From positions 310,001 through 374,000 of the forward strand of contig JAEBUN010000028.1 in the NCBI GenBank assembly GCA_023014365.1: a stretch of 64,000 nucleotides of DNA, given 5' to 3'. Origin of the DNA: Lepiota brunneoincarnata (Eukaryota > Basidiomycota > Agaricomycetes > Agaricales > Agaricaceae). Each line of letters begins with the position of its first letter. Position 1 is the first letter of the stretch. Positions 50,468 through 62,731 of this stretch are shown here, one piece after another. A program made the translations under genes and the position numbers. Below the pieces are notes generated by a model, which was given only the letters and a program-made list of their open reading frames with translations, searched no databases and had not been told where the DNA came from.

Positions 50468-51363
50468 ATGGTCGGTACCTCTTCTTCGACCCCTCCTGCT
50501 GCTCATCTTGTGTCTTGTTTGTAGGGCTCGCGCATAGAGACTCTCAACGACGGCGGGTATCGCTCTGATGGCAGACGTCAGTTTGAGCTACGCGGCATAA
50601 CCATCAACCTCGCGCGACATGGCCAGGCGGATGGCTCCGCCGCCGTCGGTCATGGACTCACACAAGTCCTTGTGTCGGTTTTTGGACCACGCGAGGCGAA
50701 AGTGCGTTCCCAGACCATGCACAATCGTGCCAACCTCAACGTAGAGGTGAACTTCGCAGCGTTCAGCACAGGGGAACGGCGGAAGCGGTCTCGCGGTGAC
50801 AAGTGAGATTGAACTCTTTTATTTTTTTCTCTGATCTGGTACGAGGTAACGTGTGATCAAGACGGATACTTGAATTTGGATCGACTATCAAATCCACGTT
50901 CGAACCAGTTGTTCAAACGACGCTATATCCTCGGTCGCAGATTGATGTGTACATTACGGTTCTACAGCAAGATGGCGGGCTGTTGCAGGCGTGTATCAAC
51001 GGGACAACACTGGCACTGATGAGTGCCGGAATTCCAATGGTGGACTTTGTCTGTGGTGTGACGGGGGGAGTATGTTTGGCGTCGCCAATGTTGGACCTGA
51101 CAGCATTGGAGGAGAGTGATGTGCCGCACGTAACAGTGGCAGTATTACCCAAGACATGCAAGGTAGCGGCGGTGACTATGGAAACCCGGCTGCATGTAGA
51201 CCGATTTGAGGAGATATTCAAACTAGCAGAAGAAGCAGGAAAGATTTTACATAAGGAAATGAAGAGGGCAGTAATGGAATGGACAGGCACACTGGTGAGT
51301 GCGATGGTGAGCCAGAGGAGTAGTGGGGATAGGGATAGAGACGATGAGATAGACATTACCTAG
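50468..51363 (+). CDS. RRP41: Exosome subunit Rrp41 (RNase PH fold)
   Basis: Best model: an ATG-only first coding exon (50468-50470), then 50525-50802 and 50862-51363. It reads M-GSRIETLNDGGYRSDGRRQ, ARHGQADGSAAVGHGLTQVL, VFGPREAKVRSQTMHNRANL, STGERRKRSRGDK, KSTFEPVVQTTLYPRSQIDV, QQDGGLLQACINGTTLALMS and AGIPMVDFVCGVTGGV. Length and motifs fit the Ski6/Rrp41 subunit of the exosome ring, which handles 3'-5' RNA decay and processing. The donor after the ATG (GTCGGT) is weak, so the start is the least certain part. The stop lies 2 bp from the TRM8 stop. Confidence 0.9.
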
Positions 51364-51365
51364 AC

Positions 51366-54055
<2,690 letters not shown>

Positions 54056-54401
54056 ATTATTTTACCTAACATCTTAGACCATTACACTAGTTCTGATTTT
54101 AGATTGTTGTGAGGACATAATGAATATTTGATGAACTTACCCAATTAAATGTAGTCTTTATTCCTTCAATTTACAGGCACCAAGCCATTCATCTGTAACT
54201 TGATTGTAAATTTGGCATGGTTTCATACTGCTGCAGCTGGCTTGATCAATTGATTGGCATGATGGATCTCTTGACTAGGAGGCTTGTTTATGCAGCCTAC
54301 AGCAGCAACTACTTAGATGTTGTAAGGCCACAATAATAATAATGATAATAATAATTGGTTTTGATGAGTAATTTTACACAAGATATAGAATACATACAGT
54401 A
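54056..54401. other. AT-rich flank, no gene
   Basis: The sequence turns AT-rich right after the citrate synthase stop, the beginning of the mobile-element block. It includes an ATAATAATAATGATAAT run near 54330. Confidence 0.5.
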
Positions 54402-54616
54402 CAGTGGGTCAAAAAACTGTCCCAATGTTTTCACCATTTGGAAAGATCAACTAATAGTGTACCAAGGTGATTATGTATATACTTGGGAAAATAGACAATG
54501 ATAATATAACATATTGAGATCCTGAATCTGTTTAAATTATGTGATTTATCTGAGAAGTAATGGGTCAATTAATTATTTAAAATATTAACTCATTGGGACA
54601 GTTTTTTGACCCCCTG
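54402..54616. mobile_element. 215-bp palindromic MITE, Tc1-related ends
   Basis: The left end CAGTGGGTCAAAAAACTGTC (plus CCAATG) is mirrored at the right end by CATTGGGACAGTTTTTTGAC (plus CCCCTG), a 26-nt inverted repeat with one mismatch. TA precedes the left end; the right flank is TC, so the target duplication is decayed. No coding capacity. Its end matches the nearby Tc1 element at 20 of 26 positions. Confidence 0.8.
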
Positions 54617-54957
54617 TCATTTTCCTAACATCTAGTTTTGGATAGGCCAAATCAATACCAAATCAAGTGTGGGGATAACAAAAATTGTCACACAACCCCC
54701 TACATATCACATGATCATATTGAAATCACTTCAACAATCTTTTCTTCTTACCATTACATCATAGAAGCTATATCTTTTACCCAGTGCTCTCAAGTCATTT
54801 TTCTTCTTCAGAATGGCTATTTCCCGCAACAAACTCAGTCCAAACTGGTATAGACAAGAGTATTATTGAGCAGATCATGAAAGAAGTTGATTAAGATGGT
54901 GAAAAAAATAAAGGAGGCCAACCCTCCATGCTATCTTCTCAAGGTAAACAATCAATA
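54617..54957. other. AT-rich spacer between transposons
   Basis: No conserved frame; sequence between the MITE and the Tc1 element. Confidence 0.5.
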
Positions 54958-55167
54958 CAGTGACCCACAAAACCGTTCCAATGTTTTGTACTTTTGACTT
55001 AAAGTAGTAATAGCTCAGTAAATAAAATAGCTAAATTTGTGAATATATTTATAAACATAGCCAAATATGTCATATCTGACTCTGCAAAGTTGCGTCATGT
55101 AATACTTCCAAATTAGGCAATTATGAATTTTGTAATCATTTTAAGTCATTGGAACGGTTTTGTCAAT
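54958..55167 (+). repeat. Left terminal inverted repeat of the Tc1 element
   Basis: 210 bp, nearly identical in reverse to 56354-56563. The repeat is itself palindromic at its ends: ACAAAACCGTTCCAATG near the outer edge and its complement at the inner edge. Confidence 0.88.
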
Positions 55168-55197
55168 GACATATTATACTAGGCTATCCTATTATTT

Positions 55198-56214
55198 CTA
55201 GTACTTAGAGTAGCCCCCCCTGGCTTTGAGTACAGCTGCTACTCTTCTAGGCATACTTTCAATTAACTTCTGACACTCAGAAGCTGGAATAGCATCCCAC
55301 TCCTTTTCTACCCTCTGCCACAACTCCTCCATACCCTTGGGAGGAGATTCATACTCTCCCAACTTTCTCTTCACATATTCCCATAAGTGTTCAATGGGAT
55401 TGAGGTCAGGTGACTGTGCTGGCCAGGTTAGGAGCCTAAAATGATTTTTTTGAAACCATTCTTTGGCCAGTGTACTCTTGTGTTTGGGGTCATTATCTTG
55501 CTGAAAGATAATATCTCGGGGTTTAAGCTTGTACCACCGGAGACTCTTCTTCAAATCTTCCTCCAAAATTTGCACAAACAACTCTGCATCCATCCTTCCA
55601 TCAATCCTCACTGCATAGCCTGGGCCATCCCACAGCATACAGCCCCAAACCATCACTGATCCTCCTCCATACTTCAGAGTTCCCTTGACCAATCTTTCAC
55701 TAAGCCCCTCTCCCTTCTTTTTCCATCCCCACTTCCTCCCATCTGACCCCAAACGATTAATTTTGGTCTCATCAGACCATACAACCAGCTTCCAGTCCTC
55801 CATAGTCCAATGCTGGTGTGTCAGAGCAAAATCCAGCCTAGCCCTCCTATGCTTGTCAGAGAGTAAAGGCTTTTTTTGCTTGACTACAGCCTTCATTCCT
55901 GCCTGTTTGAGATGCCTTGCTACAGTCTGTGAAGAGACTGATGTCCCAATGATGGGAGCAAGAGATTTGGCTATATCTACAGCAGTTTCAGCCTTGCCAG
56001 CAGAGATAAGATGGATAGCATGCCGAATATTAGTGGTAGAGAGTTTTGAAGGACGTCCTCCAAGTGATTTAGTAAGGCTGGAACAATTTTTAGAGGCTAG
56101 CCTGGATATGGTACTGCGCCCCACACCAGTAATTGCCTCAATTTTAGTATAGGAATGATGAGAATTTAGCAAAGAGAGGATGGTTTGCTTTAGAGTAGAA
56201 GATAATGGCTTCAT
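55198..56214 (-). CDS. Tc1-family DD34E transposase, intact
   Basis: 338 residues. An N-terminal helix-turn-helix pair (IEAITGVGRSTISRL, VSSQTVARHLKQAGM) precedes the catalytic triad: VVWSDETKINRLGSDGRKWG (first Asp), IIFQQDNDPKHKS (second Asp) and SPDLNPIEHLWEYVKRKL (Glu). Exactly 34 residues separate the second Asp from the Glu, hence DD34E. The C-terminus ends LKARGGYSKY. Length and triad are complete, so it is potentially functional. Confidence 0.95.
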   Translation of the reverse strand: MKPLSSTLKQTILSLLNSHHSYTKIEAITGVGRSTISRLASKNCSSLTKSLGGRPSKLSTTNIRHAIHLISAGKAETAVDIAKSLAPIIGTSVSSQTVARHLKQAGMKAVVKQKKPLLSDKHRRARLDFALTHQHWTMEDWKLVVWSDETKINRLGSDGRKWGWKKKGEGLSERLVKGTLKYGGGSVMVWGCMLWDGPGYAVRIDGRMDAELFVQILEEDLKKSLRWYKLKPRDIIFQQDNDPKHKSTLAKEWFQKNHFRLLTWPAQSPDLNPIEHLWEYVKRKLGEYESPPKGMEELWQRVEKEWDAIPASECQKLIESMPRRVAAVLKARGGYSKY

Positions 56215-56353
56215 GGTAGGTAGGGGGGTTGAGAATGATGGGACATGGCTGTCAGCACATCTATTTATATGTCAAAGACATGTGGTCACATGATCTTGTT
56301 GATTCACAATCAACGGAGTCATGTGATTGCTTGGATTAGTATTAAAAATTACT

Positions 56354-56563
56354 ATTGACAAAACCATTCCAATGACTTAAAATGATTACAAAATTCATAA
56401 TTGCCTCATTTAGAAGTATTACATAACGCGACTTTGCAGGGTCAGATATGACATATTTGGCTATGTTTATAAATATATTCACAAATTTAGCTATTTTATT
56501 TACTGAGCTATTACTACTTTAAGTCAAAAGTACAAAACATTGGAACGGTTTTGTGGGTCACTG
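56354..56563 (-). repeat. Right terminal inverted repeat of the Tc1 element
   Basis: Reverse complement of 54958-55167 with a few substitutions (for example ACCATTCC for ACCGTTCC at the inner edge). Confidence 0.88.
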
Positions 56564-56738
56564 TAATTTACTAAATCACCACTGGAAAGCTGGACAATGT
56601 TGTTCAAGCTACCCAATTCATCAACTTGTTATCAGAATTCCATATCAGAAGGATGGTTATGTTTAGATTATTCTCTCATGTCAAATGTCACTATGAAACT
56701 ATTAGTAGTCTACATCAGAAGGACTATATTTAGTTTAT

Positions 56739-57434
56739 TGTCATATCCACACCAAACCTAGAGCTTAACCATTAGGCTTCGGCTTCTCGACTCCACGTGT
56801 GCTCCACACGACAACCCTATGCCCTCCGACTCGGCCCTGACTGGCTCCAACCGCAACCCTTCGTCCTGATCATGCGACCTACCTCTACACGTGCCACGAT
56901 CACCTGACCCTCGGTGCTCCCATTGTCCAGTTCTCCATTCTCCGTCCGTAATCAGAATACGTTACCAGTCTCCATACCCGTACCGGTCTCCATTCCATTC
57001 GAAATTATTCGTAATCCGCTTGTAACCATATGGGTCTCCGCTTCGCTCCGCACGTAGTCAGTACGAGTCATAATTCGTCGAGCTAGTAGTATATATACCG
57101 TAGGCACTTGGCTTGTACTCCTCAGTCTGATAATCGAATCGAGCAGCGGACCAGTCCCCTGTTCCCTATCCTCCTCTCTCTCTGCCTCGCTCCGCTTCGG
57201 CCCCGACTTCCTGAAATACGGACTCGGACAGTAGGAGGGCACAGCACATAAGCTGAGGCCGCAAGTCCACTCTCCGCCCAAAGTACTCTGCCTCGGTCCT
57301 GCCGTCTACGTACTGACGTCGTCCCGTCCCCCGGTTACCTTATACCAAGGATACCACCCCGACCCTCCGCTTCGGTTCCGACCCGCACCGGCTCTAACAG
57401 TATTATCAGACTCAAACTCCTCCTGTCCATTACA
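56739..57434 (+). repeat. 5' LTR (right border approximate)
   Basis: Starts TGTCATATCC and most likely ends ...ATTACA near 57434, just before the gag leader; the end is inferred from TG...CA ends only. A TATATATA-like box lies at about 57092. No clear primer-binding site was recognised downstream. Confidence 0.6.
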
Positions 57435-57452
57435 CTCTAATCCTTTCTAACC

Positions 57453-58859
57453 ATGGTCTCTCGAACAGTCACCCGTCCCCGCACTCGGGTAACTCCAGCC
57501 GCTCGCCGTAGCAAACGCATCATTCGACAATCTCCTTCCGAGGAATTACAACCCGACCCCCCGAGGGTTTCTCCCCCTCGCCAACAATCCATCGTGCCCT
57601 CAACTCCAGACCGGTTCAGTGAAGATATTCAACCTTCACTATTCCAGACTCCCGACGGCCCTGACGGTGGCCCTGACCCAAATCCCGATCCCAGCGACCC
57701 TGGTGATCCCGACGACTACCCTGACAATGGGGACGGACCCCCAGACGATGACGAACCGTCAGACAACAACGACAACAATAACAACATTCCGCCTGGCAAC
57801 ACCCAAAATGACCATGACCAACTCCTGCTCCGAGTTTTCCAATGAATAGCCGATCAAATGGACGGCTGTGGGAACTCTCAACCCCCACAGCCTCCCCAAA
57901 CCCCCCGTACCAAGGCTCGCGAACCTGACATCTTTACAGGTTCCGACCCCACCAAACTCAAACCTTTCCTCTTCCAATGTCGACTCTACTTCCGTACTAA
58001 CCCGGCCCAGTTCGCTATCCCCGCCACCAAGGTCAACTTCGCGTTGACGTACCTTACCGGCGTGGCCCAGCAACACTTCGAAATCGGCCTCGACGAGGCC
58101 GACAACCACGGAATAATGCACGATTGGATCGAGGACTGGGATCAGTTCACCCTGGAACTGCAGACCAATTTCGGTCCCACGGATCCGACCGGAGAAGCTG
58201 CTGAGCAGCTTGACTCCCTCCGAATGCGCTATGACGAAAAGATCGCCGTCTACAACGTCGACTTTCTCCGTCTGGCCGGCCAACTCTGCTGGGGTGATGA
58301 GGTATTCTGTCACCGCTACTACAAAGGCCTCCCCGACCGCATCCAGGACATTCTGTCCAATCGGCCTGACGGCAAGCCCGACACCTTCATCGAAATGTGA
58401 GCAGCAGCGATGAAGATCGATGCTCGCTACTGGGAACGCCAACGCGAGAAGGCCCGCGCCAAAGCCGCTTCAGACCCAACCGCCTCTAGGAAACCTGGAG
58501 GCAACCCATCCCCTTCCACCGCGACAAACCATCAACCTGCCGCCAAGCCTGCCAACAGTAACAACAAAGGCAGCACCCCCAGTAATAACATCTTCAAGGG
58601 CAATCCGCCCAACCCGTCCACCGGTCAGAAATCGGCCCTGCCAAAGTCCGACCTTACTAGTAAACTTGGTAAGGACGGTAAATTAACCCCCGAGGAACGT
58701 CAACGACGTTTCGACAATAACCTCTGCCTTGTCTGCGCAGATCCCAATCACAGGGCTGCCAACTGCGACAAGAAGAAATTCCCTGACGCCAAGGCTAAAG
58801 GCCGACAGGCTCAGATTTCCGAGACAGACGTGCCGGCTCTCCCGAGCTCGGAAAAATAG
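57453..58859 (+). pseudogene. Chromovirus gag with two in-frame TGA codons
   Basis: One frame runs from ATG 57453 to TAG 58857-58859, interrupted only by TGA at 57843-57845 and 58398-58400. It codes for a Pro/Asp-rich N-terminal region, the capsid-like core (EPDIFTGSDPTKLKPFLFQC, VNFALTYLTGVAQQHFEIGL), a basic linker, and a CCHC zinc knuckle CLVCADPNHRAANC. Both TGA codons sit where an Arg codon CGA would fit by a single C-to-T change. Confidence 0.88.
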
Positions 58860-61800
58860 TCGGCGGTCCTCAGGCCTCTGCACAGACTGAGGATCGCATT
58901 GAACTCTGCTGTGCTCCAGAGAGTTTCCGTCTCAATGCATCCGCTCTTTCCGATCCAAACTCTCTTCATATTACATTAACTTCTCCTTTAGTTACTTTGT
59001 TACCCTCTGTTTCCGCTCCTGTACTCTCCGCTTCGGACCCGCTTTCTACAACGGACAATGTAGTTAGTTCTGACTTTTCTTCTTCTTTTTCTCCTTTCAA
59101 AGCTCTTGTTGATAGTGGTTCTACTCACTGTTTTGTGGACTCTTCTTTCGTTCGTTCTCATAGTATTCCAACCTCGTCCATCCCGGCTATTGAACTTCGG
59201 TTATTTGATGGGACCTCAAATGCCTACATTACGGAGCTTGCGCAACTGCCTGTATCCTTCCCCTCTGGTGAATCTATCATTTTGGACACTTATGTCACCC
59301 AGCTCGACTCTTCCTGTTCTGTGGTCTTAGGACACAACTGGCTCACCCGCTACAATCCGTTGATTGACTGGGCTTTGGGCAGTATTACTTTCCGGCCATC
59401 CCTACTCGAGAATCCTGCTTCCGTCTCTACCTGCGTCGCACCCGCATCGGCTCCGCCTATGGCCGCCCCTGACTCTCCTGACCTAGGTTCACCACCCCTG
59501 TCCGGGACCTCGTCCCAATCTGTCCCCCTTGCGAAACCGCACATCTCCTTGATAAACGCTCCTGCCTTTATCCGCGCTGCCAAGCTCCCTGGCTCCCAAC
59601 AATTCCAAATCAATCTTTCCGCCGCCTCCGCATCGGCCGCGTCCTCTTCTGTCTCCGAGGAACCGCCTGACCTCTCGTCCATCCCCGAGGAATACCACGA
59701 GTTTGCTGACATTTTCAGTAAATCGCGTGCTGACACACTTGCTCCACACCGCCCTTACGACCTCCAGATTAACCTAGAGGATGGCGGTCAGCCTCTGGTC
59801 GGTACCATTTACTCCCTTTCACAATCGGAGCTTGGAGCTCTATGTGATTTTATTGACGAACATTTATCTATTGGTTTCATCCGCCCCTCCACTTCCCCTC
59901 ATGGAGCCCCGGTCCTCTTCGTCAAGAAAAAGGACGGCTCCCTCCGCTTATGCGTTGATTTTAGAGGTCTCAACCGTATTACCAAGAAGGACCGCTATCC
60001 CCTTCCGCTCATCTCCGACCTCTTAGACTCCCCTCGCAAAGCTCGCATATATACCAAGATCGACCTCCGCCACGCCTACCATCTTGTCCACGTTGCTGAC
60101 GGCGACGAATGGAAAACCGCCTTTCGGACCCGCTACGGCTCCTTCGAATGGATGGTTATGCCTTTCGGCCTCACCAATGCCCCCGCCACCTTCCAGCGGT
60201 TCATGAACGATATATTCAAGGACATGCTCGACGTCTGCGTTACTATCTACCTTGACGACATTCTGATATACTCCGACAACCGTAGTATCCATCGTAACCA
60301 AGTCAAGGAGGTCCTCAAGCGGCTCCGCCAACACGGTCTATACGCCTGCCCTGACAAATGCCAGTTCCACTCTGACACAGTGGAATATCTCGGCTACATT
60401 CTCTCCCCCGACGGCCTCCGAATGGACCAATCTAAGGTCAAGACCATCCAGGAGTGGCCTGAGCCTAAGAAAGTCAAGGACATCCAGTCCTTCTTAGGCT
60501 TCGCCAATTTCTACCGTCGCTTCATTCACGGATACTCCGACATCGTCGTTCCGCTCACTTGCCTCACCCGCAAAGACGTGAAGTGGAATTTTACTGATGA
60601 TTGTCGCGAGGCCTTTAACTCCCTGAAGGAAGCATTTATCTCCGCCCCCGTCCTCACTCCTTGGGTCCCCGACACTCAGATCATTGTCGAGACCGACGCC
60701 TCCGACTACGCCCTTGCGGCAATCCTCTCTATCGTCACCGACGATGGGGAGGTCCATCCCGTTGCATTCCATTCCCGCACCTTTAACACGGCCGAACTCA
60801 ACTATGACACTCACGACAAGGAACTCCTGGCGATATTCGAAGCCTTTCGCATCTGGCGGCACTATCTCGAAGGTGCCCCCCTTGCTATTGATGTGGTCAC
60901 TGACCACAAGAACCTCGAATACTTCTGCACCACCAAGATCCTGACTCGCCGCCAAGCTCGTTGGTCCGAGTTCCTATCCCAATTCCACCTCGTCATCCGT
61001 TTCCGACCCGGCCACCTCGGCACCAAGCCTGACGCCCTAACTAGACGATGGGACGTCTACCCTAAAGGGGGGAATAGCGACTATGCATCAGTCAACCCGC
61101 ACAACTTCCGGCCTGTGTTCACTCACAAACAGCTCGCGGCCTCTGTCTGTGCCACCACTCTTTATGCCCCTTCCCTTCGCGCAGCTGTAGTCATGGACCT
61201 CGATCAGCTACACCGCGATATTCTCGCCGCCCTACCAGCGGATCCGACCGCTTCCGCCCATCTTGCCAGCCCAGAAGGCCATTGGTCAGTTAATGATAAA
61301 GGTTTCCTCCTCTTAGACGACAGAATCTACGTCCCTGACGCTGACAATCTCCGACTTCGGGTCCTCCAGTACAAGCATGATCACGTCCTAGCCGGCCACT
61401 TCGGTCAGAATAAAACGCTGGAACTCATCCGGCGCGAATACACCTGGCCTAGCGTCCGCACCTTCGTCAAGGATTTCTGTAAGTCTTGCATCACCTGTAT
61501 GAGGTCTAAACCCCAGCGCCATCGCCCCTACGATCTCCTTAAGCAACTCCCCATCCCCGAACGCCCTTGGAATTCAATCTCCATGGACTTCATCGAAAAA
61601 CTTCCCGCCTCCTCCGGCTATGACGCCATCCTGGTAATCGTTGACAGACTCACCAAACAATCCCTCTTCATTCCGACTTATGATACCGTCACTTCCTCCA
61701 ACCTCGCCCGCCTATTTGTCCTCCACGTCTTCTCTAAGCATGGCGTGCCCGAACATGTTACCTCCGACCGCGGCTCCGAATTTGTCTCCCACTTCTTCCG

Positions 61801-62662
61801 CTCATTGGGACAAGCCCTTGACATGAAGCTACATTTCACCTCGGGCTACCATCCAGAAGGCGACGGACAAACGGAATGCACCAACCAGACCCTCAAACAA
61901 TACCTTCGGGTCTATTGTAACTACCAACAGGACAATTGGTCCGAATTACGACCCCTAGCTAAGTTTGCTTACAACAACGCTCCTAGTGCCACCACCGGTA
62001 TCTCCCCATTCTTCGCTAATAAAGGATACCATCCGAACATCACAGTTCATCCTGAACGCGATCTTGCCTCCGCCCGGGCCCACCATTTTGCTGTTGATCT
62101 CGACGACCTACATACCACCCTGAAGTCCGAAATAGCACTAGCCCAGCAACGTTATCAGACCTCCGCCGACGCCCGCCGACTCCCCGCCCCGGACTTCAAG
62201 GTTGGACAAAAGGTATTCGTGAAAGCCCAATTCTTCCGCACCACCCGTCCCTCCAAAAAACTCTCCGAAAAGTACCTTGGGCCTTATGAGATCATTGCAC
62301 AAGCAGGTACTCACTCCCTTACACTCCGACTTCCCGACTCCATGCGTGGAGTACACCCAGTCTTCCATGTTTCCATGCTCGAACCAGCCACACCTAACAC
62401 CATACCCGCCCAATCGGATCCGCCGCCCGCGCCGGTTTCCATTGACGGTGAACCAGAATACGAGATTGCCTGCATCGTCGACTCTAAGATCGATCGGCGC
62501 CGCGCGTGCAAGCTCCTCTATAAAGTCATCTGGTTAGGTTACGAAGACACTGAAGAAGAGTCCTCGTGGTTGCCAGCCACCGAGCTTGAACATGCTATAG
62601 ATCTCGTAGAGGCTTTTCATTCCTCTTACCCTGCAAAGCCTGGTCCTCTTCACTCACTTTGA
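58850..62662 (+). CDS. Chromovirus Pol polyprotein, intact
   Basis: The pol frame is -1 relative to gag and overlaps its end, so translation probably begins by frameshifting near 58850-58856. No in-frame stop occurs. Domains in order: aspartic protease (ALVDSGSTHCFVDSSFV, about 59100), reverse transcriptase (GTIYSLSQSELGAL, LRLCVDFRGLNRITKKDRYP, VTIYLDDILIYSDN with YLDD at 60247), RNase H (IIVETDASDYALAAILS, HDKELLAIFEAFRIWRHYLE), integrase zinc region (HDHVLAGHFG...CKSCITC), integrase core (ISMDFIEKLP, VTSDRGSEFVSHFF, GYHPEGDGQTECTNQTLKQY), the GPY/F region, and a chromodomain (EPEYEIACIVDSKIDRR, YKVIWLGYEDTEEESSWLPA). Chromodomains target integration to heterochromatin. Confidence 0.95.
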   Translation, partial: GKIVGGPQASAQTEDRIELCCAPESFRLNASALSDPNSLHITLTSPLVTLLPSVSAPVLSASDPLSTTDNVVSSDFSSSFSPFKALVDSGSTHCFVDSSFVRSHSIPTSSIPAIELRLFDGTSNAYITELAQLPVSFPSGESIILDTYVTQLDSSCSVVLGHNWLTRYNPLIDWALGSITFRPSLLENPASVSTCVAPASAPPMAAPDSPDLGSPPLSGTSSQSVPLAKPHISLINAPAFIRAAKLPGSQQFQINLSAASASAASSSVSEEPPDLSSIPEEYHEFADIFSKSRADTLAPHRPYDLQINLEDGGQPLVGTIYSLSQSELGALCDFIDEHLSIGFIRPSTSPHGAPVLFVKKKDGSLRLCVDFRGLNRITKKDRYPLPLISDLLDSPRKARIYTKIDLRHAYHLVHVADGDEWKTAFRTRYGSFEWMVMPFGLTNAPATFQRFMNDIFKDMLDVCVTIYLDDILIYSDNRSIHRNQVKEVLKRLRQHGLYACPDKCQFHSDTVEYLGYILSPDGLRMDQSKVKTIQEWPEPKKVKDIQSFLGFANFYRRFIHGYSDIVVPLTCLTRKDVKWNFTDDCREAFNSLKEAFISAPVLTPWVPDTQIIVETDASDYALAAILSIVTDDGEVHPVAFHSRTFNTAELNYDTHDKELLAIFEAFRIWRHYLEGAPLAIDVVTDHKNLEYFCTTKILTRRQARWSEFLSQFHLVIRFRPGHLGTKPDALTRRWDVYPKGGNSDYASVNPHNFRPVFTHKQLAASVCATTLYAPSLRAAVVMDLDQLHRDILAALPADPTASAHLASPEGHWSVNDKGFLLLDDRIYVPDADNLRLRVLQYKHDHVLAGHFGQNKTLELIRREYTWPSVRTFVKDFCKSCITCMRSKPQRHRPYDLLKQLPIPERPWNSISMDFIEKLPASSGYDAILVIVDRLTKQSLFIPTYDTVTSSNLARLFVLHVFSKHGVPEHVTSDRGSEFVSHFFRSLGQALDMKLHFTSGYHPEGDGQTECTNQTLKQYLRVYCNYQQDNWSELRPLAKFAYNNAPSATTGISPFFANKGYHPNITVHPERDLASARAHHFAVDLDDLHTTLKSEIALAQQRYQTSADARRLPAPDFKVGQKVFVKAQFFRTTRPSKKLSEKYLGPYEIIAQAGTHSLTLRLPDSMRGVHPVFHVSMLEPATPNTIPAQSDPPPAPVSIDGEPEYEIACIVDSKIDRRRACKLLYKVIWLGYEDTEEESSWLPATELEHAIDLVEAFHSSYPAKPGPLHSL

Positions 62663-62731
62663 GTTACTGACCACACATCACACCAAGAAACAACCATGTA
62701 TTAAACAAACCCAAAAAACAACCCCGTACAA

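Larger units (their letters stand above)
54958..56563 (-). mobile_element. Complete Tc1/mariner element, 1606 bp
   Basis: Flanked by TA on both sides (54956-54957 and 56564-56565), the expected Tc1 target duplication. Both ends carry about 210-bp inverted repeats that start CAGTGACCCACAAAACCGTT. The single transposase frame inside is uninterrupted, so the copy may be young or active. Confidence 0.93.

Noticed and set aside
54402..54616. MITE region as a non-coding RNA hairpin gene
   Set aside because: TA at the left edge and Tc1-like ends fit a transposon-derived repeat better.
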